A stretch of 40,109 nt of DNA from Spirochaetales bacterium (GTDB lineage: Bacteria; Spirochaetota; Spirochaetia; UBA9216). Location: positions 1-40,109 of the forward strand of contig JAEINK010000048.1 in assembly GCA_016342585.1 (NCBI GenBank), written 5' to 3'. The translations under genes and the position numbers were made by a program. Numbering within the stretch: position 1 is the stretch's first letter; each line of letters begins with the position of its first letter. The notes under the pieces are model-generated. The model was given only the letters and a program-made list of their open reading frames with translations. It was not told the DNA's origin and made no database searches. Below are positions 17,219 through 27,100 of this stretch, piece after piece.

Positions 17219-18802
17219 ATGAAATTTAAATGTGGTCTTTGTACACATGTCTATGATGAGTCAAAAGAGCAGGTCCCCTGGGCCGATCTTCCCGATGACT
17301 GGGTCTGTCCGATCTGCGGATCGCCGAAATCATCCTTTACGGTAATATCTGATGAGCCTCCCGGAGCCAGGCCGGGAAGGGAGACAGTTGTTTCTGTTTC
17401 TGCTTATGAGTGCGGCCTCTGTTCCTATGTCTACGATGAGAGTGTTGAAAAAGCAGGCTGGGCGGATCTTGATGCCGACTGGCGATGTCCTGTCTGTGGC
17501 TCCGGAAAGGAAAATTTTAAAGTCATTAGAAGCACCACCCCGGAACCTGCGAAACCAGTGATAGATGTCCAGGTAGAGGAGTCCTATCTTTCCGAGTGGC
17601 GGAGGCCTTCCGATGATCATGAAAAACATATGGCGGATATCCATCGAATGGCAGTGAGCGGGCAGACAATCATTGAACCAATGAGAACACGGCTGCCTAC
17701 GTTTTCCTGGGACGAAGTTCTCTTTAAGGGCTCTCAGCTTGCCAATTTACCCCTGAACAAGAGTCAGCCCGTATCTACCCGAACCATTATTGGTCCGGAC
17801 GCCGATGTACCCATGGTCATTGAAAGCCCTGTTTTCGTTACCCATATGTCCTTCGGGGCCCTCTCCCGGGAGGCTAAACTCGCTTTATCGAAGGGGGCCG
17901 CCCTTGTTCAGACGGCCATGAGCTCCGGGGAGGGGGGGATCATTCCTGAATCACTAGCTGCAGCTCATAAATATATTTTTGAATATGTACCCAACAAGTA
18001 CAGTGTCAGTGATGAGTATCTGGCAAAAGTGGATGCTGTTGATATTAAGATCGGTCAGTCCGCCAAGCCGGGTATGGGGGGGCACCTTCCCGGTCATAAG
18101 GTTACTAAGGAGATCGCTGCAATCAGAGGATTCCGGGAGGGGCAGGATATTGTAAGTCCTTCGCATTTTCCTGATATCCTTTCAAAGGAAGATCTAAAAG
18201 CTATTGTGGGTGAGCTTCGGCAGCGGACAGGGGGAAAGCCTATCGGTGTAAAACTGGCAGCAGGTCATATCGAAGAGGATCTTGATATTGCCCTTTATGC
18301 CGGGGTGGATTTTATTACCCTCGACGGCCGGGCTGGCGGGACCGGTGCCGCTCCCATGGTTGTCAAAAATGTGGCCTCTATTCCGACCATTTTTGCCCTT
18401 GCCCGGGCCAGGAAACATCTGGACGCAAGGGGTTCCAGGGTCTCTTTGATCATTACCGGAGGTCTACGAATCTCTTCAGACTTTGCCAAGGCTCTTGCCA
18501 TGGGGGCTGATGCCATAGCAATCGGAACGGCTTCCATGATGGCTTTGGGTTGTCAGCAATACCGGATCTGCGACAGTGGTAAATGTCCTGTGGGGATAGC
18601 GACTCAGGACCCCGCTCTGAGGGCCAGGCTGGATGTAGAAAAGTCGGCCCTCCGGGTGGCGAATTTTTTCAAGTCTACGAATAATGAACTTAAGGATTTT
18701 GCACGGCTGACGGGGAATAGTGATGTACACCAGCTTTCGGTATCCGATCTGGCGACAACGAATTCAGAGATCTCAAATCATACTGTTATAGAGCATGTTT
18801 AA
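17219..18802 (+). CDS. Double-rubredoxin / FMN glutamate-synthase-like fusion protein
   Basis: A 527-residue protein. Two rubredoxin domains (about 1-50 and 65-115) each carry CGLC and CPxCG iron ligands. They are followed by an FMN-binding GltB-type (beta/alpha)8 domain (about 165-510): HMSFGALSREAK, SGEGG, KIGQSAKPGMGGHLPG, GRAGGTGAAP, then CQQYRIC and CPVGIATQ, whose three cysteines match the GltB [3Fe-4S] site. There is no amidotransferase domain. The ATG at 17219 has TGGAGG eight bases upstream. Archaeal-type glutamate synthases share the core. With rubrerythrin next door it may instead pass electrons through rubredoxin, which is inference. Confidence 0.9.
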   Translation: MKFKCGLCTHVYDESKEQVPWADLPDDWVCPICGSPKSSFTVISDEPPGARPGRETVVSVSAYECGLCSYVYDESVEKAGWADLDADWRCPVCGSGKENFKVIRSTTPEPAKPVIDVQVEESYLSEWRRPSDDHEKHMADIHRMAVSGQTIIEPMRTRLPTFSWDEVLFKGSQLANLPLNKSQPVSTRTIIGPDADVPMVIESPVFVTHMSFGALSREAKLALSKGAALVQTAMSSGEGGIIPESLAAAHKYIFEYVPNKYSVSDEYLAKVDAVDIKIGQSAKPGMGGHLPGHKVTKEIAAIRGFREGQDIVSPSHFPDILSKEDLKAIVGELRQRTGGKPIGVKLAAGHIEEDLDIALYAGVDFITLDGRAGGTGAAPMVVKNVASIPTIFALARARKHLDARGSRVSLIITGGLRISSDFAKALAMGADAIAIGTASMMALGCQQYRICDSGKCPVGIATQDPALRARLDVEKSALRVANFFKSTNNELKDFARLTGNSDVHQLSVSDLATTNSEISNHTVIEHV

Positions 18803-18819
18803 TTGAAAGGAGAAAATTG

Positions 18820-19320
18820 ATGGGAACATTGGAAAATTTACAGGCAGCTTTTGAAGGGGAGAGCCAGGCAAATAGAATGTATCTGGCTTTTGCGAAAAAA
18901 GCGGAAGAGGATGGACTCCTGCAGGTGGCCAAATTGTTCAGGGCGGCAGCGGAAGCGGAAACTGTACATGCCCACGCCCATTTTCGTGTAATGGGGGGAA
19001 TAAAAACAACGGTTGAAAATCTTGAAGCGGCTATCAAGGGTGAGGGGCATGAGTTTAAGGAGATGTATCCTGAATTTCTGGCAACGGCTCAGAAGGAGGG
19101 AAACAAGCCAGCCGAGTTTTCCTTTAAAAATGCCCTGGCAGTGGAAGAGGTTCATTATGGCTTGTACAGCAAGGCTCTTGAGGCTGTGAAGTCCGGTGAT
19201 GATTTGCCTTCATCAAAAATATATATCTGCCCTGTCTGCGGGAATACAGTTGAGGGGGAAGTTCCTGGAATCTGCCCTGTCTGCAATGTTCCGGGAAGTA
19301 AATTTGTCGAAATAAATTAA
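18820..19320 (+). CDS. rbr: Rubrerythrin (ferritin-like di-iron plus C-terminal rubredoxin)
   Basis: A 166-residue peroxide-scavenging protein. A four-helix ferritin-like domain (about 1-125) carries di-iron ligands (the Glu of GESQANRMY, EAETVHAHAH and VEEVHYGLY). A rubredoxin domain (about 130-166) carries CPVCG and CPVC. It reduces hydrogen peroxide to water with electrons from rubredoxin or NADH-linked donors. I prefer the ATG at 18820 because AAGGAG ends seven bases upstream. It follows the rubredoxin/glutamate-synthase-like gene by 17 bases, and that protein is a plausible electron donor. Confidence 0.95.
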   Translation: MGTLENLQAAFEGESQANRMYLAFAKKAEEDGLLQVAKLFRAAAEAETVHAHAHFRVMGGIKTTVENLEAAIKGEGHEFKEMYPEFLATAQKEGNKPAEFSFKNALAVEEVHYGLYSKALEAVKSGDDLPSSKIYICPVCGNTVEGEVPGICPVCNVPGSKFVEIN

Positions 19321-19340
19321 AGATAAATTGAGGAAATAGC

Positions 19341-19796
19341 ATGTCTAAAAATTATTCAAGAAATCTTTCCGGAAATGCCCGGGCCGTAATTTTCAGTAAT
19401 CTTGCCAAGGCTTCCGAAAAGCAAATGGACTCCCCCAAAGCGGTAGAATTTTCCAGACTTTCGGAAGAGTCCTGGTGTAAGAGTACTTCTGATGACGGCC
19501 TTGAAGTGCTTATGAAAAGAATGGAGGAAAGCCTTGCCGGGGATTACCCCGGGATTCAAAAGGATGCTGAGGCCCTGGGGGATCGAGGTGTCCAGAGGGC
19601 TTTAAAATGGGGACAGAAGGTTACAATGCTTCAGAAAACCCTGATCGGTCGGTTTCTCTCCGGTGGAGAATCCATTATGGATAATAAGGATCTCTATATC
19701 TGTGAGGCCTGCGGGTTTATTTTTCTTGGAGCAGAAGTCCCTGCTCAATGTCCGGTCTGCAAGGCTCCCGAAACCCGATTCAGCAAGATAAAATAG
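19341..19796 (+). CDS. Rubredoxin-tailed protein with degenerate helical N-terminus
   Basis: A 151-residue protein. The C-terminal 40 residues form a clear rubredoxin-like domain (ICEACGFIFLGAEVPAQCPV followed by C) nearly identical in style to the rubrerythrin tail. The N-terminal 105 residues are helical and lack the ExxH di-iron ligands of rubrerythrin, so it looks like a rubrerythrin relative that lost its iron centre, or an unrelated helical adaptor. GAGGAAA precedes the ATG, 20 bases after rbr. A role as an electron carrier or docking partner inside this operon is inference. Confidence 0.75.
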   Translation: MSKNYSRNLSGNARAVIFSNLAKASEKQMDSPKAVEFSRLSEESWCKSTSDDGLEVLMKRMEESLAGDYPGIQKDAEALGDRGVQRALKWGQKVTMLQKTLIGRFLSGGESIMDNKDLYICEACGFIFLGAEVPAQCPVCKAPETRFSKIK

Positions 19797-19806
19797 GAGG
19801 GTTAAA

Positions 19807-20247
19807 ATGTACGCATCAAGAAATATTTCCCTATGTACCAAAGATTGTCTCTGTTTGTTCGTCTGTCCATCCGGGGCTACCGATACGGAATCCGGACAGA
19901 TCGATAAAGATCTCTGTCTTGATGGATGCCGAAGGTGTGTGGATGCCTGTCCTTCCCATGCAATATCCCTTGTTTTTGAAAACTACCCGGCACATAAGCT
20001 TAAGGATGAGGTGCTTTCTTCCTCCATGCTGGCTCTTCTTGAAGAGAAATGCAGGGAAGAGGCCATGGCCGAATATATTGCCGGGAATTCGGACAGCCCC
20101 GCTATTCAGAAGCTGGCCAGAGCATTACGCCAATCCTGCAGGATCCTTGGAGAGGATTGTGCCAGAGAGTCGGATTATTTTATTCCCCAGAGTGAAGAGG
20201 TCGGTCGGATGCTTAAGGCCCTTGGGATTGAGGTTGAGGGGCTTTAA
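19807..20247 (+). CDS. Ferredoxin-like protein with two 4Fe-4S motifs
   Basis: A 146-residue iron-sulfur protein. Two cysteine sets are visible: C10, C14, C16 and C20-P, and C37, C41, C44 and C48-P. Both deviate from the classical CxxCxxCxxxCP spacing in the first gap, and the first set has only one residue between its second and third cysteines. A helical extension of about 90 residues with two more cysteines (QSCRILGEDC) follows. TAGGAGG is six bases before the ATG and the gap to the preceding gene is 10 bases, so it closes the redox operon. It is probably an electron carrier for the proteins upstream. Confidence 0.8.
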   Translation: MYASRNISLCTKDCLCLFVCPSGATDTESGQIDKDLCLDGCRRCVDACPSHAISLVFENYPAHKLKDEVLSSSMLALLEEKCREEAMAEYIAGNSDSPAIQKLARALRQSCRILGEDCARESDYFIPQSEEVGRMLKALGIEVEGL

Positions 20248-20259
20248 TATCCACTGTAA

Positions 20260-20288
20260 TTGATAAAATTTCTTTTTTCGGATATGGT
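20260..20288 (+). promoter_or_regulatory. Possible promoter of the TSUP gene
   Basis: TTGATA (20260-20265), a 17-base spacer and TATGGT (20283-20288) lie 12 bases before the ATG at 20301. This leaves almost no leader, and no Shine-Dalgarno is visible. Confidence 0.4.
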
Positions 20289-20300
20289 TTTATAAATCAT

Positions 20301-21071
20301 ATGGGAATTTTATATTTTGCAATTGCATTTTTCGCAACAGTCTGCGGATCCATGGCAGGACTTGGTGGCGGAGTAATTATTAAACCAGTCCTGGATGCTC
20401 TGGGGCTGGATAATATACAGACTATATCCATATTATCCTCAACGACTGTATTTTCCATGGCCCTTGTATCGACAGTGAAGCAATTTCTTTCCGGGTTCAG
20501 GATTCAGAAAAGGATGGTCTTTTTAGTAATCGGTGCTACACTGGGTGGTCTTGCCGGAATGCAGCTTTTTTCGCTTATTTCCGGGAATATGGAACCGCAG
20601 ATGCTTAAAGGTGTTCAGTCGATCATCCTGGCGTCACTTTTAATTGTCGTGTTATTTAAAAACAAACTTCCGGATTTTGATATTGAAAATTTATTCCTTT
20701 CGGTTTTTTTGGGACTTCTCCTTGGAACAATGGCAGCCTTTCTGGGGATCGGAGGCGGCCCGATTAATGTCGTGATTTTATGCATGTTTCTGGGGATGCA
20801 GATCAAGGACGCGGCGGTTGTCTCAATCCTGATTATCCTTTTTTCCCAGGGTGCTAAACTGACAATGATACAGATCGATACAGGATTTAAGGTTTTTGAA
20901 AACCTGTATAAACTTCTGTATATGGTTCCTGCGGGTATTATCGGAGGCCTTCTCGGTGCGGCCTTTAACAGGAAGCTGTCGAATGAGTTTATTCATACCT
21001 TCTTCATGGTAATGATTGTCGCGATTTTAGGTCTGAATATCTTTAATGCGGTTAACGCTTTCTTTCTTTAG
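20301..21071 (+). CDS. TSUP family (TauE/SafE) membrane exporter
   Basis: A 256-residue integral membrane protein with seven to eight helices in two homologous halves. The repeated Gly-rich motif appears near the start (AGLGGGVIIKPVL) and in the middle (FLGIGGGPINVVIL). TSUP proteins move sulfite, sulfoacetate or other sulfur-containing or organic anions out of the cell; the substrate cannot be read from sequence. The position between a redox operon and a sulfatase maturase makes a sulfur-compound substrate attractive but unproven. Translation probably starts at 20301 without a Shine-Dalgarno. Confidence 0.9.
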   Translation: MGILYFAIAFFATVCGSMAGLGGGVIIKPVLDALGLDNIQTISILSSTTVFSMALVSTVKQFLSGFRIQKRMVFLVIGATLGGLAGMQLFSLISGNMEPQMLKGVQSIILASLLIVVLFKNKLPDFDIENLFLSVFLGLLLGTMAAFLGIGGGPINVVILCMFLGMQIKDAAVVSILIILFSQGAKLTMIQIDTGFKVFENLYKLLYMVPAGIIGGLLGAAFNRKLSNEFIHTFFMVMIVAILGLNIFNAVNAFFL

Positions 21072-21129
21072 AACATTCCAAAATCAATCGTCAGCTGAAT
21101 TCTGCAGGGTTCTGCGGGTCGCTTGAAAG

Positions 21130-22470
21130 ATGATTAACCTTCCATTAAAATCAGGTGTGCAGCAGACAACCTTTCCCTTCCATATAATAACTAAACCGAC
21201 AGGACCTCTATGTAATCTTCACTGTGATTATTGCTTCTACCTGACCAAGGAGGAGATGTTTCCCGGAGAAGGGGGGAAGGATTTTGTCATGTCCGACGAG
21301 ACGCTCGAAGCATTCACAAAAGGATATATTGAAGCTCAACCGGATGGAGTGGCAGAGATAAATTTCGCCTGGCAGGGTGGGGAGCCGACTTTGCTTGGGA
21401 ATGATTTTTATCAAAAAGCCCTGGATTATCAGAAAAAATATGGCCGGGCAGGAATGAATATCAGTAATTCCATCCAGACCAATGGAACCCTGATTGACGA
21501 TGATCGGGCAATGTTTTTCAAAGACAATGATTTCCTCATTGGGATCAGTATTGATGGCCCCGAAGAGCTGCACAATAAATACAGGAAGGATCGGAATAGA
21601 AAGGGAAGTTTTCACCTTGTTATGAAGGGCCTTGAAACGCTGCAGAGGTACAATGTCGATTTTAATACTTTAACCGTTGTTCAGGATGACAATTCCGGGC
21701 ATCCCGAAGCAGTGTATGATTTTCTTAAGGGGATAGGGTCTGAGTATCTTCAGTTCATCCCGATTGTTGAACCTGTATACAGGAGTGAATCACCGGCAGG
21801 TGTTGATGTTCCTGGACCAGGATCAGTTCCAGGTCCGTCGATAAAGCCCGGAAAATTCTCTTCAAGAAGCGTCTCTTCTGAAGGCTGGGGTAATTTTATG
21901 ACCCGGATTTTCAGGCGGTGGGCTGCCCGGGATATCGGGAAAATCTATGTTCAGCATTTTGATATGATCCTTGGACGCTATATGGGGATGCCTTCAAGCC
22001 TCTGTGTTCATGCCGAAACCTGCGGGAATGCCATGGCCATTGAACATAACGGGGCACTCTATTCCTGTGATCATTTTGTGTTTCCTGAAAACTATTTAGG
22101 GAATGTACTTCAGAATTCGGTGACGGATATGGCTTCCGGTGAAATCCAGACCCGCTTTGGGGAGAATAAAAGGGATGGTCTGCCCGATGAATGCCGGAAA
22201 TGTATTTACCTGCCACTTTGCCGCGGGGGCTGCCCCAAGGACAGAATAATTAAGCGGCCGACGGGTAATCTGAACATGCTGTGCGGAGGGTATTATGAAC
22301 TTTTTGAGTATACAAGGCCCTATATGGAAGCCATGGCCGAGGCTTTGAAAAACAGGATGCCTGCCGATCGGTTCCGTGATTTTTTGCCCCCGGCAGCAGC
22401 CTTCAAACCCGAAAGGAACGATCCCTGTCCCTGTCTGAGCGGGAAAAAATATAAGCATTGCTGCGGGTAA
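21130..22470 (+). CDS. Anaerobic sulfatase maturase (radical SAM, SPASM) with SEC-C tail
   Basis: A 446-residue radical SAM enzyme. The [4Fe-4S]-SAM site is C28, C32 and C35 (CNLHCDYCFY). The SPASM region follows (CVHAETCGNAM, YSCDHFVFPE, CRKCIYLPLCRGGCPKDR). Such enzymes oxidise a Cys or Ser of sulfatases to formylglycine without oxygen. A SEC-C zinc motif (DPCPCLSGKKYKHCCG) closes the protein. A Pro/Gly-rich insert near residues 220-245 is unusual. No sulfatase gene is in this window, so the substrate must be encoded elsewhere. Related peptide-modifying SPASM enzymes are the main alternative. Confidence 0.9.
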   Translation: MINLPLKSGVQQTTFPFHIITKPTGPLCNLHCDYCFYLTKEEMFPGEGGKDFVMSDETLEAFTKGYIEAQPDGVAEINFAWQGGEPTLLGNDFYQKALDYQKKYGRAGMNISNSIQTNGTLIDDDRAMFFKDNDFLIGISIDGPEELHNKYRKDRNRKGSFHLVMKGLETLQRYNVDFNTLTVVQDDNSGHPEAVYDFLKGIGSEYLQFIPIVEPVYRSESPAGVDVPGPGSVPGPSIKPGKFSSRSVSSEGWGNFMTRIFRRWAARDIGKIYVQHFDMILGRYMGMPSSLCVHAETCGNAMAIEHNGALYSCDHFVFPENYLGNVLQNSVTDMASGEIQTRFGENKRDGLPDECRKCIYLPLCRGGCPKDRIIKRPTGNLNMLCGGYYELFEYTRPYMEAMAEALKNRMPADRFRDFLPPAAAFKPERNDPCPCLSGKKYKHCCG

Positions 22471-22550
22471 TTATCGGTGGCAGGAATCTTCTCTTGCAGG
22501 TTTTATTTTGTACGATTGCTACCCCGGCAAAGGGTGAAAACTGACTAAAC

Positions 22551-24023
22551 TTAATTCTGATAATGAAACAATGATATTCCATACCTGAATTTTCCGCCAA
22601 TCTTATTTGAAACAGGAAGGAGAATAGGGAGCCCCGGGGTGATTTTTTTTCCCTCGATATTTATCAGTGAGCCATAACTGAGGTTTTCCACGTTGGCACC
22701 CATCGATGCAATGTGCCTTGTGAGGTAGACTGCCAGGCCTCCTCCTATAGAGCTGCCGGTAAGCATGCATCCAAACAGAAGGGGACGGTTTTCCACATTG
22801 AACATATAGGGTATTCCAAGACCTACAAGGGAGCCCATGAAAGAGCCGAGATTCATATACCACACTCGTTTTGCCGGGAAAGCATCACCCCGTGTCAGGA
22901 GTGTGGCTGCTGTTCCGTAGACCACCCCCCCAGCAGCTGATGCAAAAGCAAAAGGTCGCCAGTATTCATTAGCATCCCAGCCAACTTCTCCTTCACTGTC
23001 TCCAAGCAGTACCAGGCCGGAGGTTATGCCCATAGTGGCTCCCCATAGAAAACTTGAGGATATCAGGAATGAACGGCCTTTATTCATTATTGCATTTTGA
23101 GTTCCCTTAAGAGAAAGGAAAAAAGTTCCCGGGGTTATTAAAAGGGGCAGACCGAAATAGAGTCTTGAATTATCCGTTCCCGAGGCATAGATCAAAGCCT
23201 CGGTTAAGGCGAGTGAATAGAGGGTTGTATTAATTATAAAGGAAACCCTCCCATCCTGCAGAGCTCTGACACGATCATCTATTACCACATCCTTATCGCG
23301 CTTGAGTAGTCTTGCGTCTACAAAGAAAGTAGAATTATCCTCCAGTTCCACTTTCTGATGCCACTCCTCCCATCCAGGAGCATAGAGTTTTACCCTGTAT
23401 TCACCCGGTCCAGGAACTTTGATCCGAGCCGGGGAGCTTCCCTCGAAAAGGCCGTCTATATATATGTTTACACCTTCCGGTTCTGAAGCTACATGTATGT
23501 ATGTTCCCCGATCTACCTCAATCCCCTCGATATCAAGGATCTTCTGGACCGCGATTCGGACGGGTTTTCGCAGCTCTTCCATCATACCTGTAAATTCTTC
23601 GGTTTCGACTTTTTCTATAAGACCTGTCTCTACATCAATAATCTGTAAGGTTATTATGGAAAGTTCTCCAAGTCTGCCGATGGTTCCTGTCATAAGTTTT
23701 CTAACCCCAAGGAGATTTCCGATTGAGGCAATTGATTCCTGATCTGTCAGATCGGTATGCTGAAAGGCTATTTCCTCAAGAAGAAGCGCGGTATGTTCTC
23801 TCTCTATAACATTATACTGACCGGATTTTAAAAGCTCATTCCGCACTAGATCTGATAGTATATCTCCCCCGGAAGGCGGAATGTCCCGGGCGTTAAATCC
23901 AAGGAAGGCAATGTTGACCTCATTGTTGCCGGGATCAACCTGGGCGTATAACTGGCTGAAACAGGTAATAGCCATTATTAAAAGAAAGGCAATGAAGAGA
24001 ATTGATGGTTTTGAATATTCCAT
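22551..24023 (-). CDS. CsgG-like / PEGA-domain envelope protein
   Basis: A 490-residue exported protein. Signal peptide about 1-27; a CsgG-like alpha/beta domain about 33-170 (IAFLGFNARDIP, LLKSGQYNVIEREH, GVRKLMTGTIGRLGELSI); a PEGA domain about 180-245 (VASEPEGVNIYIDG and SSPARIKVPGPGEYRVKL), a surface beta-sandwich found in spirochaete envelope proteins. A C-terminal region of about 240 residues has hydrophobic, Gly-rich stretches. The ATG at 24021-24023 is preceded by GGAGGAG at about six bases. Function is unknown; it is probably attached to or inserted in the envelope. Confidence 0.75.
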   Translation of the reverse strand: MEYSKPSILFIAFLLIMAITCFSQLYAQVDPGNNEVNIAFLGFNARDIPPSGGDILSDLVRNELLKSGQYNVIEREHTALLLEEIAFQHTDLTDQESIASIGNLLGVRKLMTGTIGRLGELSIITLQIIDVETGLIEKVETEEFTGMMEELRKPVRIAVQKILDIEGIEVDRGTYIHVASEPEGVNIYIDGLFEGSSPARIKVPGPGEYRVKLYAPGWEEWHQKVELEDNSTFFVDARLLKRDKDVVIDDRVRALQDGRVSFIINTTLYSLALTEALIYASGTDNSRLYFGLPLLITPGTFFLSLKGTQNAIMNKGRSFLISSSFLWGATMGITSGLVLLGDSEGEVGWDANEYWRPFAFASAAGGVVYGTAATLLTRGDAFPAKRVWYMNLGSFMGSLVGLGIPYMFNVENRPLLFGCMLTGSSIGGGLAVYLTRHIASMGANVENLSYGSLINIEGKKITPGLPILLPVSNKIGGKFRYGISLFHYQN

Positions 24024-24125
24024 ATCACTCCTCCATAGTAGAATTATACACCTTTCCAATGTCGAATCATCACGTTGATCCTGCATATATTGCAGATCAG
24101 ATTGATTTTTCGATAGTGTTTTGAA

Positions 24126-27100
24126 TTATTTACGATTTAACGGGAGGAGAATTTCAAATATCGTCCCTTTTCCGGGTTCTGAAGTCACGTCCATGGTTCC
24201 CCCATGGTTTTCAGTGATGATGAAGTAGGATACTGATAGACCCAGCCCTGTACCGATCCCCACAGGTTTTGTGGTGAAAAATGGTTCAAATATCCGTTTA
24301 CGGATTTTTTCCTCTATCCCCGGGCCATTATCTTCAATCTCTATCCTGAGTGATTTTTTATTCTTTTCATGTTTAAGTCTGATAGTGAAAATCGGATCTT
24401 TTTTTAATCCTGCAGCGGCTGTCTCCTGCATTGCTTCTGCCCCATTTCTGAATATATTCAGAAGAACCTGTTGTATCCTTGCTGCATCACAGGATATCCG
24501 GGGCAGATTCGTATCATACTCTTTCACAATTTTTATCGTCTTGAAATCCTGCTGTTTTTTCATATCATAGTCGGTTGCTGCCAGTTCGAGGGTCTTTTCT
24601 ATCAGATTAACAGGATTGACTGAAGAGAAGGAGTCATCACTTTTTCTTGAAAAACTGAGCATATTGGCCACGATTCCGACAGCTCTTTCTCCCGCCTCAC
24701 TGATCGAACTTAACATTCTGAAAATACCCCTTGATTTCATGAAATCGGAGATATTCTCCATGGTGATCCCCAGCTCCTCGGCCGCCTTGATATTGGCTAG
24801 CAGCTCCGGATTTTCCAGCCTGTTTTTTACTACATTTGCGGTCTGCATCATTCCTGCCAGGGGGTTGTTGATTTCATGAGCCATCCCGGCGGCAAGGCCA
24901 CCCACGGAAAGCATCTTTTCAGATTGAATCATCATTTCTTCCAAACGGACCTGCTCTGTAACATCCTCGATACGTATAACCGCACCTTGTATATCGTCGG
25001 CAATCAGGGGATAAACGGTTATATCTTCATAAACCGGTTCTTCTCCATCGAGGCGAAACTGCTTCTTAACCCTTTGTTCTTTACTCAAAGAAATGGCCGT
25101 CTGGATCCTTTCCATCTGTCCGGAGAGGAGAGGATAGGTCTCCTCCAAGGTATTCCCGACCGCTTCTTCCGGGGGTATCCCTGTTACAGCCGCGGCCCTT
25201 TTGTTCCATTGTGTAATGATTCCTCCGGGGGTAACGCCCACAAGGACAGAAGGCATGGAGTCGATTATATTTGATATGTAATTGCGTGCCTTTTTTAGCT
25301 CCTCTTCCGCAATCTTTCGCTCGGTTATATCAAGATGGATACCGCTCATCCTAATTATATCCCCTGACTTATCCCGATCAAATACTTTTCCAACATCATA
25401 GATCCATCGCCAGCTTCCGTCCGCGGCTTTTAACCTTACCTCTATAGCGAATTCATCCTCCTTGCTTTGAAGGAAATCATTCATCCTCTTTGTAACCCGG
25501 GGAAGATCTTCAGGATGGATTAGATCCGTCCAGCTGTCAAAATTATTAGAATCAAACCCCGGTGAATAGCCGAGCATTTTGAACCACATGTCATTATAGA
25601 AAGTCTCTTGGGTAATAGGGAATAGTTCCCATGTTCCTTCCCGGGCGGCATCCAATGCGAAATTCAATCTCTGTTTGCTGACTGCCAGGGCCGTCTGGGC
25701 ATTTTGCCTTTCGGAGATCTCTGCCTCTAACTCTTTGTTGTGCTCCTCTGCAATGGTCAGTTGTTTTCTATGATTTCTTGCTATCATCTCTATCACTGCG
25801 AAGACTGTTCCAACAATCAGAATAAAGTATATGAGATAGGCCCACCACCGCATCCATAAAGGATTTGTAACAATTATGGTGAGTGAGGTGCCTTCCTCAT
25901 TCCACTCTCCATGATTGTTGGAACCTTTAACGATGAATTTATATTTGCCGCCATCCAGGTTGGTGTAAGTTGCTGTTCTCCTGTCTCCGGGACTTATCCA
26001 GGTTTTATCAAACCCTTCGAGTTTATAGGTGTATAAATTTTTTTCGCTATTGTTGTAGTCCAGGGCGGAGAATTCAAAGGTGATTGAGTGTTCCATGTAT
26101 GAGAGGTTCAATGGTTTTTGGAGATTGATTTGGAATCCTGGGATTTTTTCTCGATTAAGGACTTGAACGCTTGTGATTACAATGGGTGGGATGTGATCAT
26201 TTCTTTTGATATTCAGGGGATTGAAGATATTTATACCGTTAAGCCCTCCGATTATAATCTCTCCAGTGGCTGATGTAAGGTATGCTCTGGAAAAGTCACT
26301 TCCCTGCAGGCCATCCTTCTGTGTATAGGTGAGCATCTGGCCGCTCTCCGGGTGTAGTTGAGTTAAACCCTGCATGGTTGTGATCCACAGGTTACCATCA
26401 GGGGCTTCCATTATTCCCCGAACCGAATTACTCACCATTCCATTGTTCACGGTATACCTGTTTATTTCTCCTGTATGGAGGTCCATTCTATTTAATCCCC
26501 CATTGGTTCCAATCCAAAGGTTTCCGTCGGAGGTTTCAAGGAGGCTTGTAATATTATTGTGGCTTAAACTTTTTTCATCCCCTGTTGTCGAATAGTAATG
26601 GCTGAACTCCCCTTCCGTAACCATTCTGTTTAAACCATGATCGGTTCCCACCCAGAGTAAACCGGATGAATCCTCCATAATGTCCCAGATGCCATTATTG
26701 CTCAGGCTTTTATCATTTTCCGGATCATGTAAAAATTGAACGAATGTTTTTCGTAGAGGATCCAGCCTGTTCAAGCCGTTACGGGTTCCAATCCAGAGGT
26801 ACTCCTTCTGATCCTCATAAAGGCACCAAATCCTGTTATCCGAGAGGGTGTTTTTATCATTCACATTACTCAGATGATAGGCAAACCGGCCACTCTCTGG
26901 ATCATAGGAATTCAATCCCCCATTGTAAGTTCCTATCCAGATAATACCTTTTTTATCCACGAGAATACATTCGGTCAGGTTGCTGTTAATAGAGTTCGAC
27001 TCTTCCGGATCATGGATAAAAAGACGGGCTTCATTTTCATCTCTGTTGTAGCTCTGAAACCCTCCTCCGTCGTTCGCAAGCCAGAGGACTCCCGAGGAAT

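Noticed and set aside
24081..24095. Inverted repeat CTGCATATATTGCAG upstream of the CsgG/PEGA gene as an operator
   Set aside because: Only five paired bases around an imperfect AT centre, and it lies well upstream of the likely -10; not distinguishable from chance.
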